The notes under the pieces are model-generated. The model saw only the letters and a program-made list of their open reading frames with translations. It did no database searches and was not told the DNA's origin. From an uncultured Alistipes sp. (lineage in GTDB: Bacteria; Bacteroidota; Bacteroidia; Bacteroidales; Rikenellaceae), in NCBI GenBank assembly GCA_900549685.1, contig UROX01000049.1, positions 1 through 14,778 on the forward strand: a stretch of 14,778 bases of DNA, given 5' to 3'. Shown piece by piece: positions 14,359 to 14,778 of the stretch; the stretch's first letter is position 1; each line of letters begins with the position of its first letter. A program made the translations under genes and the position numbers.

Positions 14359-14778
14359 GCATGTTCCCGCCTCCGATTCTTGTATTCGATTCGAAAAACG
14401 CTCCTCCGGTGCAATCCGGACACAGCTTGACATTCGCTGTTTTTCATCGAATATTACGGTATATAGTCGGCTTCGCTGTCGCGAATCGGGGGCGTCCGGG
14501 ATCCGCTATTCTTTTTGTCGAATATTCTCAGTATATTCGCCCGAATAATCATCTCAAACCTGTTTGCCTATGGAGAAATAACGGGGATATATCCGGCTGC
14601 CGGCGTTCTTTTTTGCGGAAGTCGCGGGCGGACGGTCGAATCGAATCGATTTCCATGTGCTGCCACCGCACGAAAAGCGCCGGCACAAAACATATAAAAG
14701 TGCATCGGCTTTTCTTCTTACATTCAGAACTTGGACACTTTTGAATCACAGAGAGGAATTAAAGTTGATGCTCGCGCT
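14359..14778. other. AT-richer gene-less tail, probably upstream region of a gene beyond the window
   Basis: About 420 bases with base composition unlike the coding DNA before it. An open frame 14295-14744 crosses the terminator and translates to a protein without recognisable features, so I do not call it a gene; the same holds for a 66-residue minus-strand frame. Seen inside: a small hairpin ACAGC/GCTGT followed by T (14422-14444), the repeat pair listed separately, and near the right edge GAGAGGAATTAAAG followed by ATG at 14768, which could be a start region but leaves only three codons. No exact TAnnTTTG is present. Confidence 0.4.
14447..14539. repeat. pair of imperfect repeats TCGAATATT-N(3-4)-GTATAT
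   Basis: TCGAATATT occurs at 14447-14455 and again at 14518-14526, 71 bases apart. Each is followed after 3 or 4 bases by GTATAT (14459-14464 and 14531-14536). The second copy is also a perfect dyad, CGAATAT (14519-14525) with ATATTCG (14533-14539) over a 7-base spacer; the first copy is a degenerate form of it. Paired dyads ahead of a possible next gene are compatible with operators, but AT-rich DNA yields such matches by chance at some rate. Confidence 0.4.

Noticed and set aside
14295..14744. 149-codon plus-strand open frame after the rhamnosidase gene
   Set aside because: It begins at the terminator hairpin, has no promoter or start-region signal of its own and no recognisable protein features, and the base composition is that of intergenic DNA.

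Overview
The window reads as chromosomal DNA of a GC-rich member of the Bacteroidales, most likely Alistipes or a close Rikenellaceae relative. The grounds are the Bacteroidota-type -7 promoter elements (TAnnTTTG) in front of several genes, the near absence of Shine-Dalgarno sequences, lipoproteins with an acidic run straight after the lipobox cysteine, a secreted GH78 rhamnosidase, and the high GC of the coding regions. The genus is an inference from composition and protein style; nothing in the window fixes it. I see no mobile element, CRISPR array, rRNA or tRNA.

Layout. 1-1979 (+): a DUF2461 protein with its own promoter, then an AraC-family regulator fused to a GyrI/SbmC-like effector-binding domain. 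A strong -7 element sits in the linker between the two halves, 39 bp before an in-frame ATG, so the effector domain may also be made alone. 1980-2097: a long hairpin between converging genes. 2098-3129 (-): a YeiH-type membrane protein. 3130-3436: a divergent intergenic region. 3437-7602 (+): two housekeeping genes, pheT (PheRS beta) and guaA (GMP synthase), closed by a textbook intrinsic terminator at 7636-7664.

7665-9621 (+): three small envelope genes: a probably surface-exposed lipoprotein with a Cys-Ser-Asp5 start, a TRL-family lipoprotein, and a secreted protein of unknown function. The terminator of the second ends only five bases before the start codon of the third. 9622-9973: a gene-less stretch with promoter signals. 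9974-11341 (+): a MATE-family efflux pump. 11553-14285 (+): a secreted GH78 alpha-L-rhamnosidase with all four expected catalytic acids, ended by a two-tier hairpin. 14359-14778: a more AT-rich gene-less tail with a pair of dyad-like repeats, probably the upstream region of a gene beyond the window.

The genes are mostly single transcription units with their own promoters and terminators, and do not form one pathway. Most of the region is ordinary. The points that deserve a second look are the possible internal promoter and short form of the AraC/GyrI gene, the terminator abutting a start codon, and the repeat pair in the tail. I found no convincing new multi-gene system.
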